From NCBI RefSeq assembly GCF_003201975.1, contig NZ_QJJQ01000003.1, positions 124,001 through 188,000 of the forward strand: 64,000 nucleotides of DNA, written 5' to 3'. The translations under genes were made by a program, and so were the position numbers. This DNA comes from Pseudogracilibacillus auburnensis (GTDB taxonomy: Bacteria > Bacillota > Bacilli > Bacillales > Amphibacillaceae). Below the pieces are notes generated by a model. It did no database searches, had not been told where the DNA came from, and was given only the letters and a program-made list of their open reading frames with translations. Positions 1 to 8,107 of this stretch are shown in pieces; the stretch's first letter is position 1, and every line of letters begins with the position of its first letter.

Positions 1-569
1 TGTTAAACGATATGAAAGAGGCAATCAAAAAGGAAAAAGAAGTATGGCTCAAAGAGAAGGAAATAGAAAGACAAAAAGCAGAAAAAATTGGTTATGGCAT
101 CGGCTATGATAAAGGACAAGAAAATGCGGAACAAGAATACGAAAAACTTCTTACACAAGCAAATGAAATCGTAAGTAAAGCAAAACACGATTATGAACAA
201 ACGATTGAAAAACATCAACAGGCAATTATTCAACTAGCTATTTCTGCTGCTGAGAAAATAATAAATGATCAAATTTCAAAAAATCAGGATTACTTCACAG
301 CAATTGTCGTAAAAGCAATGGATGAATTAAAAGACAAATCAACTATCGCCATTTATGTAAGTCCGCATGATTATACATTCATTTGTCAGCAAAAAGAAGA
401 ATTAGAGCAAATCCTGGAAGAAGGCGAACTTCTATCCATTTATGTCGATCAACATTTACATCAAGGTGATTGTGTCATAAGACATCCGTTTGGACAGATT
501 AATGTTGGTATCGACCTTCAACTCCAACAGCTAAAAAATGCTTTGGAAGAAAATGTAACGGAGAATTGA
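1..569 (+). CDS. fliH: FliH, flagellar export ATPase regulator (5' truncated by window)
   Basis: The reading frame is already open at base 3, so the gene begins before the window; the first visible ATG (base 12) is probably internal. FliH is the soluble partner that docks the ATPase FliI at the base of the flagellar type III export apparatus. The visible protein starts with a long charged helix rich in Glu, Lys and Gln (about 80 residues), typical of the FliH coiled coil, followed by a globular C-terminal FliI-binding region. Its TGA stop overlaps the fliI start codon, which suggests translational coupling. The assignment rests on this architecture and on position directly before fliI; the family has weak sequence conservation. 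Confidence 0.85.
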   Translation, partial: LNDMKEAIKKEKEVWLKEKEIERQKAEKIGYGIGYDKGQENAEQEYEKLLTQANEIVSKAKHDYEQTIEKHQQAIIQLAISAAEKIINDQISKNQDYFTAIVVKAMDELKDKSTIAIYVSPHDYTFICQQKEELEQILEEGELLSIYVDQHLHQGDCVIRHPFGQINVGIDLQLQQLKNALEENVTEN

Positions 570-1891
570 TGATGGAAATCGACACATTACTAAAAGTCAT
601 TGAACAGGCTGATACATATAAACGATACGGAAAAGTGTTACGAATTGTTGGTTTAATGATCGAATCACTTGGCCCTGCGGCAAATATAGGAGAAGTATGT
701 ATCATTCATCCTGAATCTAATTTGCAAAAACCAATATTAGCTGAAGTTGTCGGTTTTCATAATGAAAAAATTATTCTAATGCCGTACACCGAAGTAACAG
801 AAATCGGACCAGGTTGTTTAGTGGAATCAACGAGAAAACCGTTAATGATCAAAGTTGGTCGAAGTTTAATTGGTAGTACGATCGATGCCTTGGGTAATAA
901 TTTAGATAAATCATCGTTACCGAAAGGACTTAAAAATTATATTACGGAACAAACTCCACCCAATCCAATGATGCGACCAACAATCGACGAGCCAATCCAA
1001 GTAGGTGTCCGCGCGATCGATTCCTTATTAACGGTAGGAAAAGGGCAAAGAATTGGAATCTTTGCCGGAAGTGGTGTCGGGAAAAGTACATTACTTGGTA
1101 TGATTGCGCGAAACAGCGCGGCGGATGTCAATGTCATTGCATTAATTGGTGAGCGTGGTCGAGAAGTAAGAGAGTTTATTGAAAAAGATTTAGGTGAAGA
1201 AGGATTAAAAAAATCAATCGTCGTCGTCGCTACATCAGACCAACCAGCATTAATGCGAATTAAGGGAGCTTATACCGCAACTGCGATTAGTGAATATTTT
1301 CGCGATTTAGGCTTACACGTAAATTTAATGATGGACTCTGTCACAAGAGTAGCCATGGCCCAAAGAGAAATCGGGTTAGCAATCGGAGAGCCCCCAACAA
1401 CTAAAGGGTACACTCCTTCTGTGTTTGCAACCTTGCCTAAATTATTAGAGCGAACAGGAACAAATGAACATGGGACAATCACTGCTTTTTATACTGTCTT
1501 AGTTGATGGTGATGATATGAATGAACCGATTGCTGATGCTGTAAGGGGAATTTTGGATGGGCACTTTATCTTGGAAAGAAGACTTGCCGAAATGGGGCAA
1601 TTTCCGGCCATTAATGTGCTAAAGTCTGTTAGCCGGGTAATGAATCAAATCGTTGATGAAGAGCATTTACATACAGCCAGGCGAATACGTAGCTTAATGG
1701 CAATTTATGAAGAAAATAGTGAACTTATTCAAATCGGTGCGTATAAACACGGAACAAATAAACAAATTGATGAAGCAATTTCTTTTTATCCAACGATTCA
1801 AGCTTTTTTGAGACAAGGTATTTTGGAAAAAGAACTTTTTCAACAATCAATCGATAAAATGCATCAATTACTTACTGGTGGTGGTTCATAA
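569..1891 (+). CDS. fliI: FliI, flagellum-specific export ATPase
   Basis: FliI is the F1-beta-like hexameric ATPase that energises unfolding and delivery of flagellar export substrates, together with FliH and FliJ. The Walker A loop GSGVGKST lies near residue 167. The protein also shows the conserved GERGREVREF, the Walker B region (LMMDSVTR) and the GEPPTTKGYTPSVF segment of flagellar/type III ATPases. Length (about 440 residues) is normal. ATG codons at 569 and 572 and a TTG at 566 are all possible starts; a GGAGA sequence at 560-564 fits 569 or 572, and 569 overlaps the fliH stop. The stop overlaps the fliJ start by one base, as expected in a tightly packed operon. Confidence 0.96.
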   Translation: MMEIDTLLKVIEQADTYKRYGKVLRIVGLMIESLGPAANIGEVCIIHPESNLQKPILAEVVGFHNEKIILMPYTEVTEIGPGCLVESTRKPLMIKVGRSLIGSTIDALGNNLDKSSLPKGLKNYITEQTPPNPMMRPTIDEPIQVGVRAIDSLLTVGKGQRIGIFAGSGVGKSTLLGMIARNSAADVNVIALIGERGREVREFIEKDLGEEGLKKSIVVVATSDQPALMRIKGAYTATAISEYFRDLGLHVNLMMDSVTRVAMAQREIGLAIGEPPTTKGYTPSVFATLPKLLERTGTNEHGTITAFYTVLVDGDDMNEPIADAVRGILDGHFILERRLAEMGQFPAINVLKSVSRVMNQIVDEEHLHTARRIRSLMAIYEENSELIQIGAYKHGTNKQIDEAISFYPTIQAFLRQGILEKELFQQSIDKMHQLLTGGGS

Positions 1892-2340
1892 TGTCGCAAA
1901 CAGCCGTATTACATAAAATATTACATGTCCGAGAACAAGAGAAAAAAGATGCTCAAATGGAACAAATAAGCGCGAGAAACTATTTCGAAGAAGTTGCAAC
2001 ACAATTGTATAGTGAATTAAAGACGAAGGAACAAGCTGAACAAACACTTGACAACTACATGCAAGCAAGTTCTGCGATTACTAAAATTAAAGAACAATCA
2101 CTTTATATCCATGCATTAAATAAAAAAATAATGGTATTACAACAACAGGTACAACAAGCTCGTAAGCAAATGGAAGATAAACAAGAAATTTTAACAGAAG
2201 CACATGTTGAAGTAAAAAAGATTGAAACAATGATTGGGCATCGAGAAAAAGAAATAATTGCACACAAAGAAAAACTAGAGTCTATGATGATGGATGAGAT
2301 CTCGATTAGGCAATTTAACACACAAGTTCAAAATAGGTGA
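1891..2340 (+). CDS. fliJ: FliJ, flagellar export chaperone
   Basis: This 149-residue protein is almost entirely charged alpha helix (Gln-, Lys- and Glu-rich), as expected for FliJ, the coiled-coil stalk protein that sits in the FliI ring and helps recycle export chaperones. The ATG shares its A with the fliI stop codon. Sequence conservation is low in this family, so the call rests on length, coiled-coil composition and position between fliI and ylxF. It ends just before the ribosome binding site of ylxF. Confidence 0.9.
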   Translation: MSQTAVLHKILHVREQEKKDAQMEQISARNYFEEVATQLYSELKTKEQAEQTLDNYMQASSAITKIKEQSLYIHALNKKIMVLQQQVQQARKQMEDKQEILTEAHVEVKKIETMIGHREKEIIAHKEKLESMMMDEISIRQFNTQVQNR

Positions 2341-2344
2341 AAAT

Positions 2345-2932
2345 ATGGTAAAAGTTAAAAAGGAACAACAGAAGCGTAATCCGATATTGTGGTTTTTATT
2401 TGCAATCGTTATTCCAGTCTTATTAGCTTTCGGTATAGCAATCGTCATCTTATCTGTCGCTGGAATCGATGTAACAGGTTGGGCGAAAGAAAAGGGAAGT
2501 AATATACCTATCATTTCCAGTATGGTGACTACAAAGGAAGATAAAGATCTTAAAAGACAGTTAGAAAAAGCAAATGAAACAATAGCGGCGCAAAAGGATG
2601 AATTGGACGACCTAAATAAAGAGATTGATAGTTTAGAAGGATTGATCGACGATTTAGAAATGGATATGAAAAGACTAGAAAACCGCAATAAAAGTGAGGA
2701 AAATGTAACGAACGATGATTCAGCCCAAGAGATTGATGAAGAGGTAAAAAAAGTAGCTGCTTCTTTTAGAAAGATGGACAAAGAAAAAGCTGCTGATATC
2801 ATTCAGAATCTGGATAAAAATATGGCTGTTGCCGTTTTAGCAAGTCTATCGGGAGATGTTAGAGGTGGCATATTAGCTGAAATGGAACCAAAACTAGCAG
2901 CCGAGTTGATGGAAGATATGCTCCAAAAATAA
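2345..2932 (+). CDS. ylxF: YlxF, membrane-anchored MgtE-N-like flagellar operon protein
   Basis: The protein has one N-terminal membrane segment (about residues 13-38), a coiled coil (about residues 65-110) and a C-terminal domain (about residues 135-195) with the MgtE N-terminal-like repeat seen in the MotE/YlxF family (ADIIQNL, VLASL, AELMEDML). The domain order fits a membrane-tethered structural protein of the motor or export apparatus; its exact role in Bacillus is not settled. The start is the ATG at 2345, four bases after an AGGTGA element that overlaps the fliJ stop. An earlier in-frame ATG inside fliJ would put charged residues before the membrane segment and lacks a good ribosome binding site. 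Confidence 0.85.
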   Translation: MVKVKKEQQKRNPILWFLFAIVIPVLLAFGIAIVILSVAGIDVTGWAKEKGSNIPIISSMVTTKEDKDLKRQLEKANETIAAQKDELDDLNKEIDSLEGLIDDLEMDMKRLENRNKSEENVTNDDSAQEIDEEVKKVAASFRKMDKEKAADIIQNLDKNMAVAVLASLSGDVRGGILAEMEPKLAAELMEDMLQK

Positions 2933-2962
2933 CTATTTTAAAGCAGAAAAGGAGGTGAGAAA

Positions 2963-4396
2963 TTGAATGTAGGTTCTGTTTTTGCCCCGGAAATTATTTC
3001 AGGTAATAATCTGAAACGACCAAATAAACAAGAAGAAAACTCTCTATCATTTCAGTCATTTTTACCTTCAGATACAGATAGTGAAGAAGCGTTGCCCTTT
3101 ATACATGAAGAACAAATGACAGATCATTCAAAAAAGAATGACTCAGATATGATACAGCCGGTAATCCACTCTAATCAACTAGGTGAAGCCGACTCAAATA
3201 CAGTAATAACCAATAACGTAGAGACTTTCCATGATTCAAGTTATAAGGAAGAAAGCTCTGACGATAAGCAGGACCAAATGCTTGATTCTATTGTAACTGA
3301 ACTAATTGCTTTATTACAGAACCATGAACATGATGTAACAGGAATTTCCCTAGGTGAACAACAAGTAAACCAGTTACAGAAAATAGTACAGGAAAACGCT
3401 GATTGGAAAAATGACGAAACGATTATCCAACAAATAAACAAGATGATTGAAAATGACTCCGCAATAACCGATCAGCAAAATGAAATTGAATTTCTTGAAA
3501 CAATAGGTGATCTCACCCTAGAAAATATGTTACATAACGAAATGATTCAGCTCATCGGTGAAATAAATCGTATTTTGAATGAAAAGGAAGGAATGATTCC
3601 TTTAAAAGAAAAGGCAGGTCAATTACTTCCTTTATTACAACAGTGGTCAACAATTAAAAAGGAAAATAGTGAAGCAACAGAAAAAGTAATCAATAATGAG
3701 CTAAACGAAAAAGATGCTCATGTTTGGAGACATTTAATTAATACTTATGGAAAAAGAACATTCTTTTCAGAGCAAAATGTATATCAATCAGATGCTTCTG
3801 TCACGCGATCAGATGTGATGAGTTGGTTACAACAAGCATTTAGTAACTATGCAGAACAAGAAGAAAAAGTAACAGGAACAGCTCCTATAACGACCGACTC
3901 ACAAATACCAATGACAAAGGTTGAACAATATACCATCCATGCTCAGTCGTTAGATAAAATTGAAAGGGTAAGTGAGGAGATTGTTAACAAATTTACGAAT
4001 ATCATTCGGGAAAGTCGATTTTTAACGAATAAAAATGAGTTGAATCAACTATCCATCGTCTTAAAACCTGAGAATTTAGGTAATATGACAGTTCGATTTA
4101 TGCAGGTGGATGGGGAGATGTCCGTTAAAATTATCGTTACTTCCCAAGTTGCTAAAGAAATGCTTGAATCAAATATGCATCAATTAAAGCATATGTTTTC
4201 CCCACATCAAGTAATGATCGAACGGGATGAGTCGATATCAGATGAAGAATTTTTTCTCCAAGATGAAGAACAGGATAAACAGGAAGAAGACTCTTTCTCT
4301 GAAGAACGAGATGCACATGAAAACAAAGACGAAAATGCATCTGAGATTGATTTTCAAGACATTTTACAGCAGTTAAGTAGAAAGGAAGAACAATAG
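2963..4396 (+). CDS. fliK: FliK, flagellar hook-length control protein
   Basis: FliK is exported during hook assembly and acts as the ruler that switches the export gate from hook to filament substrates. The 477-residue protein has a long, poorly conserved, Glu/Gln/Ser-rich N-terminal part and a conserved Flg_hook domain at about residues 335-420, recognisable by VLKPENLGNMTVRF and the following VKIIV stretch. An acidic tail closes the protein. Translation starts at TTG 2963 behind a strong GGAGGTGA; no in-frame ATG lies nearby. Its stop is immediately followed by the flgD ATG. Confidence 0.92.
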   Translation: MNVGSVFAPEIISGNNLKRPNKQEENSLSFQSFLPSDTDSEEALPFIHEEQMTDHSKKNDSDMIQPVIHSNQLGEADSNTVITNNVETFHDSSYKEESSDDKQDQMLDSIVTELIALLQNHEHDVTGISLGEQQVNQLQKIVQENADWKNDETIIQQINKMIENDSAITDQQNEIEFLETIGDLTLENMLHNEMIQLIGEINRILNEKEGMIPLKEKAGQLLPLLQQWSTIKKENSEATEKVINNELNEKDAHVWRHLINTYGKRTFFSEQNVYQSDASVTRSDVMSWLQQAFSNYAEQEEKVTGTAPITTDSQIPMTKVEQYTIHAQSLDKIERVSEEIVNKFTNIIRESRFLTNKNELNQLSIVLKPENLGNMTVRFMQVDGEMSVKIIVTSQVAKEMLESNMHQLKHMFSPHQVMIERDESISDEEFFLQDEEQDKQEEDSFSEERDAHENKDENASEIDFQDILQQLSRKEEQ

Positions 4397-4855
4397 ATGA
4401 ATAAAATAGATTCATCACTTTATTTATCAAACCAGCCGAAAAATAGGGCGCCTAGTCCTAATTTAGGTAAAGATGAATTCATTAAAATATTGATGACGCA
4501 ATTACAAAATCAAGACCCACTTAATCCAATGGAGGATAAAGAATTCATCGCGCAAATGGCGACATTTTCACAGCTTGAGCAAATGATGCATATGGCAAGT
4601 TCGATTGATACACTAGTTCATAATCAGCTCGTCTCCCCAGTCATTCAATATAGTCATATGATTGGAAAAGAAGTTACCTATGAATCAGAAAATGAAAAAA
4701 CGGGTGAGAAAAGTATCGTAACGAGTCAAGTTGTTGCTGTAAGTCAAAAAGACGGTTGGGCAATTTTAGAGCTAGATAATGGGGAAAAAATATATGCGGA
4801 TAGTGTGTTGAAAGTAAAAGAACAGCAATTAAAAGAAGGCGAAAATGATGAATAA
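4397..4855 (+). CDS. flgD: FlgD, hook assembly scaffold protein
   Basis: FlgD caps the growing hook rod and allows hook subunits to polymerise; it is discarded at hook completion. The conserved N-terminal FlgD motif is visible as DEFIKILMTQLQNQDPLNP followed by MATFSQLEQM (residues about 27-65). The C-terminal part is a short beta-rich domain, and the total length of 152 residues matches the short Bacillus-type FlgD. The ATG directly follows the fliK stop. The 3' end overlaps the next ATG by 11 bases, consistent with translational coupling. Confidence 0.95.
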   Translation: MNKIDSSLYLSNQPKNRAPSPNLGKDEFIKILMTQLQNQDPLNPMEDKEFIAQMATFSQLEQMMHMASSIDTLVHNQLVSPVIQYSHMIGKEVTYESENEKTGEKSIVTSQVVAVSQKDGWAILELDNGEKIYADSVLKVKEQQLKEGENDE

Positions 4856-5204
4856 TTATATTCATCCACTTCAACAACATTATCAAAACCAATCACCAAA
4901 ACAAGTAAAGAAGCCTCCAACCCAATTTAAAGACATTTTATCGCAAGTCGATACAGTAAAAATTAGTAAACATGCAGAAATGAGATTAAAAGAACGAAAG
5001 ATCGACATAAATAAAGATACATGGGAAGAAATTGGCTACAAGATGAATGAAGCTAAGCTAAAAGGGGTAACAGATGCTTTAATCGTTTTGGATGATGCTG
5101 CACTTGTTGTTAGTACAAAAAATAATACGGTCGTTACCGCGTTAAACAACAATGAGGCAACAAATAAAATATTTACAAATATAAACGGAACGATACTAAT
5201 ATAG
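4845..5204 (+). CDS. TIGR02530-type flagellar operon protein
   Basis: This is a 119-residue protein of the small family annotated only as flagellar operon protein, found between flgD and the hook gene in Bacillales and Clostridia. The recognisable core is VKISKHAEMRLKERKID followed by a segment ending in DALIVLDDAALVVS. The conserved core resembles a hook-related substrate or chaperone, but its function is not established. Two adjacent ATGs (4845, 4848) can start it, both inside the flgD end. A GC-rich imperfect hairpin (5203-5227) follows its stop without a T-run. Confidence 0.85.
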   Translation: MMNNYIHPLQQHYQNQSPKQVKKPPTQFKDILSQVDTVKISKHAEMRLKERKIDINKDTWEEIGYKMNEAKLKGVTDALIVLDDAALVVSTKNNTVVTALNNNEATNKIFTNINGTILI

Positions 5205-5284
5205 GCTGGTCCCTTTTTGGGAAGCCTTTAGACAACTATTGATTGATGGATATAGTTGATAAATTAAGAGAGGGATGAATTATT

Positions 5285-6082
5285 ATGTTACGTTCAATGT
5301 ACTCAGGAATTTCAGGAATGCGAGGATTTCAAACGAAATTAGATGTTATAGGAAATAATATTGCCAATGTGAACACTCTCGGTTTTAAAAAAGGTCGGGT
5401 TACTTTCCAAGATATGATGTCCCAGACGACAAGAGGAGCACAGGCAGCAGTTCCTGGAGCACGTGGTGGAATTAATCCAATCCAAGTCGGACTAGGCTCT
5501 AAAGTAGGCTCTATTGATAACATCCATACAGATGGATTTGTCCAAAATTCAGGTCATGGACTTGATTTAGCAATTGAGGGGAATGGGATGTTTGCGGTAA
5601 CAGATGGAACCATAACCTATTACACACGAGCAGGTAATTTTTACTTTGATGATGACGGTAATATTGTTAACCCAGACGGTTATTATTTAGTAGACGTTGA
5701 TGGTAACACACCTATAAACATTCCTGAAGATGCACAAAGCTTTAGTATTACTGAAAACGGAACAGTGAATTATGTAGATGCTAATGGGGATCCTCAAGTT
5801 GCTGGAAATATAGGACTAGCTAACTTTTCAAACCCAGGAGGCTTGGAGAAAGTGGGAAGTAATCTCTTTTTAAATTCGCCAAATGCTGGATATACTGGAC
5901 TGGCAGCACCAGATGCGAATGGAATGGGGAAAATAATCTCTAATGCTATCGAAATGTCCAACGTTGATCTGGCGGAAGAATTTACAGAAATGATTGTGTC
6001 ACAACGTGGATTTCAGGCAAATACGAGAATTATTACAACTTCAGATGAAATTTTACAAGAGTTAGTAAACTTAAAACGATAA
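5285..6082 (+). CDS. flgE: FlgE (FlgG-like), flagellar hook protein
   Basis: This is the hook structural protein of the short Bacillus type (265 residues), older annotations of which use flgG. The N-terminal flagellar-rod/hook motif MYSGISGMRGFQTKLDVIGN and the C-terminal motif EEFTEMIVSQRGFQANTRII form the coiled D0/D1 domain; the middle is a beta-rich D2 region (GHGLDLAIEGNGMF). Translation starts at ATG 5285 behind AGAGAGGGATG. The TAA stop is followed at once by a strong AAGGAGGT at 6084-6091 that has no start codon at a usable distance (see swrD). Confidence 0.95.
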   Translation: MLRSMYSGISGMRGFQTKLDVIGNNIANVNTLGFKKGRVTFQDMMSQTTRGAQAAVPGARGGINPIQVGLGSKVGSIDNIHTDGFVQNSGHGLDLAIEGNGMFAVTDGTITYYTRAGNFYFDDDGNIVNPDGYYLVDVDGNTPINIPEDAQSFSITENGTVNYVDANGDPQVAGNIGLANFSNPGGLEKVGSNLFLNSPNAGYTGLAAPDANGMGKIISNAIEMSNVDLAEEFTEMIVSQRGFQANTRIITTSDEILQELVNLKR

Positions 6083-6083
6083 T

Positions 6084-6091
6084 AAGGAGGT
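6084..6091 (+). promoter_or_regulatory. Orphaned ribosome binding site of swrD
   Basis: AAGGAGGT lies one base after the flgE stop, where the swrD ribosome binding site is expected. No start codon follows at 5-12 bases; the only nearby ATG (6113) is 21 bases away and opens just seven codons. The swrD ATG is 363 bases downstream, beyond a repeat element. A second start-less GGAGG occurs at 6151-6155. I infer that the repeat was inserted between this site and swrD. Confidence 0.55.
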
Positions 6092-6162
6092 AGGGGCAAG
6101 GACATAACGAAAATGATCAAATCTAAAGACGAATAATTCACTACCTTAACGGAGGAAATATA

Positions 6163-6389
6163 GCAGACTCCTGGTCGGCTAAAAGTGGTCATGTTCTGAT
6201 CCTTTAGCTAAATGCTCGTCCCATCGAAAACATTTGGGACTGCGATTATCGTTGCAATAAACATTGTGCGAGCGCGGGGAGAAAGACATCGGTAGTGCGC
6301 TAACACGAGGTCGATGACAACCTGTGGTTGAGGCTCACCTGCCTCCCACGGAAAACGAAGTATTTTTTAGAGCGAGTTATATGCACCTA
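6163..6389 (+). repeat. Intergenic repeat copy A (flgE-swrD gap)
   Basis: This 372 bp gap lies inside an otherwise tightly packed operon. Its start (CTGGTCGGCTAAAAGTGG) and end (CTGCCTCC...GAAGTATTTT...TTATATGCACC) match, in order, the inverted copy at 50517-50640. Its centre, 6213-6272 (GCTCGTCCCATCGAAAAC to AATAAACATTGTGCGAGC), matches a module at 32722-32783. The GCTCG/CGAGC ends of this central module can pair. No open reading frame or transposase is present. I read it as a decayed copy of a lineage-wide intergenic repeat. Confidence 0.65.
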
Positions 6390-6454
6390 TCATAATTTCT
6401 AGTTAGTTCGGCTTTTTCTTTGATAAAAACATTTTGTCCTAACCCCGCCATACT

Positions 6455-6667
6455 ATGATTGAACTTACGAGGTTAAATGGGGAAACATTTACATTAAACG
6501 CATTTATGATTGAACAAATACAATCATTACCAGATACGACGATAACGTTAACGAATGGGAAAAAGATCGTCGTACAAACGAATGAATCAGAAGTAATTAG
6601 AAAAATAACAGATTATTATCAATTAATCGGTTTATTTGGTATAGAGGAGAAGCAGGTGAAAGAATGA
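6455..6667 (+). CDS. swrD: SwrD (FlbD/YlzI), flagellar power protein
   Basis: The 70-residue protein matches the FlbD/SwrD family from its first residues (MIELTRLNGETFTLN), with the conserved IEQIQSLPDTTITLTNGKK segment. In B. subtilis, SwrD raises flagellar motor torque and is needed for swarming. It overlaps fliL by four bases (ATGA). No Shine-Dalgarno sequence precedes the ATG: the upstream bases are pyrimidine-rich (CCTAACCCCGCCATACT), and the likely original site now lies 363 bases upstream at 6084-6091. Translation may therefore be weak or use another mechanism. The reading frame itself is intact. Confidence 0.9.
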   Translation: MIELTRLNGETFTLNAFMIEQIQSLPDTTITLTNGKKIVVQTNESEVIRKITDYYQLIGLFGIEEKQVKE

Positions 6668-7083
6668 ATAGTCTAGCAAAAACGATGATAACATCTTTAG
6701 TAATTCTTCTCGTTATTGGAGTGGCCGCTTTAATTATTGTACTAAACTTTAATAAAGGTAGTACGAAAGGGGAGGGACGTTCAATAGATGAGATGAATGA
6801 ATATTCCTATGAAACACCAGAAGTTACGACTGATTTAAAAGATGGTAAATTTGTGCGAATTCAATTTCAAATTATTGCAGATGGCAAAAAAGGACTAAAA
6901 GAAGTAGAAAAGCGCGAATTTCAAATTAAAAATATTTTAATTAAAGAACTTGCCGTAATGACAGAAGAGGATTTTAAAACAGGGTTATCTGACTTAGAAG
7001 CAACATTACAAAGTAGTTTAAATGAAGTGATGACTGACGGGGACATTACCGATGTGTATACAGTTAGCAAAATATTACAGTAA
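6664..7083 (+). CDS. fliL: FliL, flagellar basal body-associated protein
   Basis: FliL is a single-pass membrane protein that associates with the stator units and supports torque under load. One membrane segment spans about residues 7-28, followed by a linker and a C-terminal domain with the FliL pattern of a conserved REFQIKNILIKEL and a terminal DVYTVSKILQ. Length (139 residues) matches Bacillus FliL. The ATG overlaps the swrD stop, so its translation may be coupled to swrD and could be affected if swrD is poorly translated; a purine-rich AGGTGAAAG within the swrD 3' end can also act directly. Confidence 0.92.
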   Translation: MNSLAKTMITSLVILLVIGVAALIIVLNFNKGSTKGEGRSIDEMNEYSYETPEVTTDLKDGKFVRIQFQIIADGKKGLKEVEKREFQIKNILIKELAVMTEEDFKTGLSDLEATLQSSLNEVMTDGDITDVYTVSKILQ

Positions 7084-7114
7084 TGTGAATGCTCCACTTA
7101 GGAGGTGATTGATT

Positions 7115-8107
7115 TTGCCAGAAGAAATATTATCCCAAAATGAGATAGATGCACTATTATCTGCTATCACGTCTGGTGAAATGGATGCAGAAGAATTAAA
7201 AAAAGAAGAACAAGAGCAAAAAGTTAGAGTCTATGATTTTAAACGTGCACTTCGCTTTTCGAAGGATCAAATTCGCAGTATTTCGCGAATCCATGAAAAT
7301 TATGCTCGTCTATTAACGACTTTTTTTTCTGCACAATTACGTACATATGTTAATATTACCGTCGCATCGGTTGACCAAATTCCGTATGAAGAATTTATCC
7401 GATCAATACCAAAGATGACAATATTAAACGTTTATAGTGTGGAGCCTTTAGAAGGCAGAGTGTTAATGGAGGTAAATCCAAATATCGCATACAGTATGAT
7501 GGATCGGATTTTAGGTGGGAAAGGGCATAGTGATAAACAGGCGAATAATTTAACCGAAATTGAAACATTAATTATGTCGCAACTATTTGAAAAATCGGTC
7601 ACGAACTTACAAGAGGCTTGGGGAACAATCGTTGATATTAATCCAATCCTTGAAGAATTTGAAGTGAATCCGCAATTTTTACAAATGGTATCACCGAATG
7701 AAACGGTCGTTGTCGTTTCGTTAAACACGCAAATAGGAGATGTAAGTGGGATGATTAATATTTGTATCCCACATATCGTGTTGGAACCAATTATTCCGAA
7801 GCTATCTGTGCATTATTGGATGGAAACTGGTACGAAGGAAAGGGATCCGGAAACATATGAGCAAATCTCAAGACATATTAAGCAAGTACAAGTAGAGGCG
7901 AAGGTAATCTTAGGTCAGTCGAAAATTTCGGTAAATGAACTATTAAACTTGAAGAGAAATGATATTATTTCGCTTAATCAATCGATTGATGAAGCCCTAC
8001 AATTTGTTATTAATAATGAACCTAAAATGCTTGTTCAGGCAGGTCAAATGAAAAATAGAATTGCGGTTCAAGTATTGGAAGAAATAAAGGGGGGAGTTTT
8101 CAAGTGA
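7115..8107 (+). CDS. fliM: FliM, flagellar motor switch protein
   Basis: FliM forms the C-ring and binds phosphorylated CheY to set rotation direction. The N-terminal CheY-binding peptide is visible (EEILSQNEIDALL, residues 3-15), followed by the CheC-like middle domain containing the FliM-type GGKG region (ILGGKGHS) and a C-terminal FliN-like SPOA domain ending near residue 325. I chose TTG 7115 because GGAGGTGA (7101-7108) is correctly spaced for it and the family starts a few residues before LSQNEIDALL; the TTG at 7109 would abut the ribosome binding site. Confidence 0.96.
   Translation: MPEEILSQNEIDALLSAITSGEMDAEELKKEEQEQKVRVYDFKRALRFSKDQIRSISRIHENYARLLTTFFSAQLRTYVNITVASVDQIPYEEFIRSIPKMTILNVYSVEPLEGRVLMEVNPNIAYSMMDRILGGKGHSDKQANNLTEIETLIMSQLFEKSVTNLQEAWGTIVDINPILEEFEVNPQFLQMVSPNETVVVVSLNTQIGDVSGMINICIPHIVLEPIIPKLSVHYWMETGTKERDPETYEQISRHIKQVQVEAKVILGQSKISVNELLNLKRNDIISLNQSIDEALQFVINNEPKMLVQAGQMKNRIAVQVLEEIKGGVFK

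Noticed and set aside
2275-2802. 175-codon minus-strand frame opposite fliJ/ylxF
   Set aside because: It is the Ser/Phe/Leu-rich shadow of the Lys/Glu-rich helices on the + strand; no ribosome binding site or recognisable motif.
6113-6136. Seven-codon ORF after the orphan ribosome binding site
   Set aside because: Its ATG is 21 bases from GGAGG, too far for normal initiation; the resemblance of MIK to the SwrD start is too short to mean anything.
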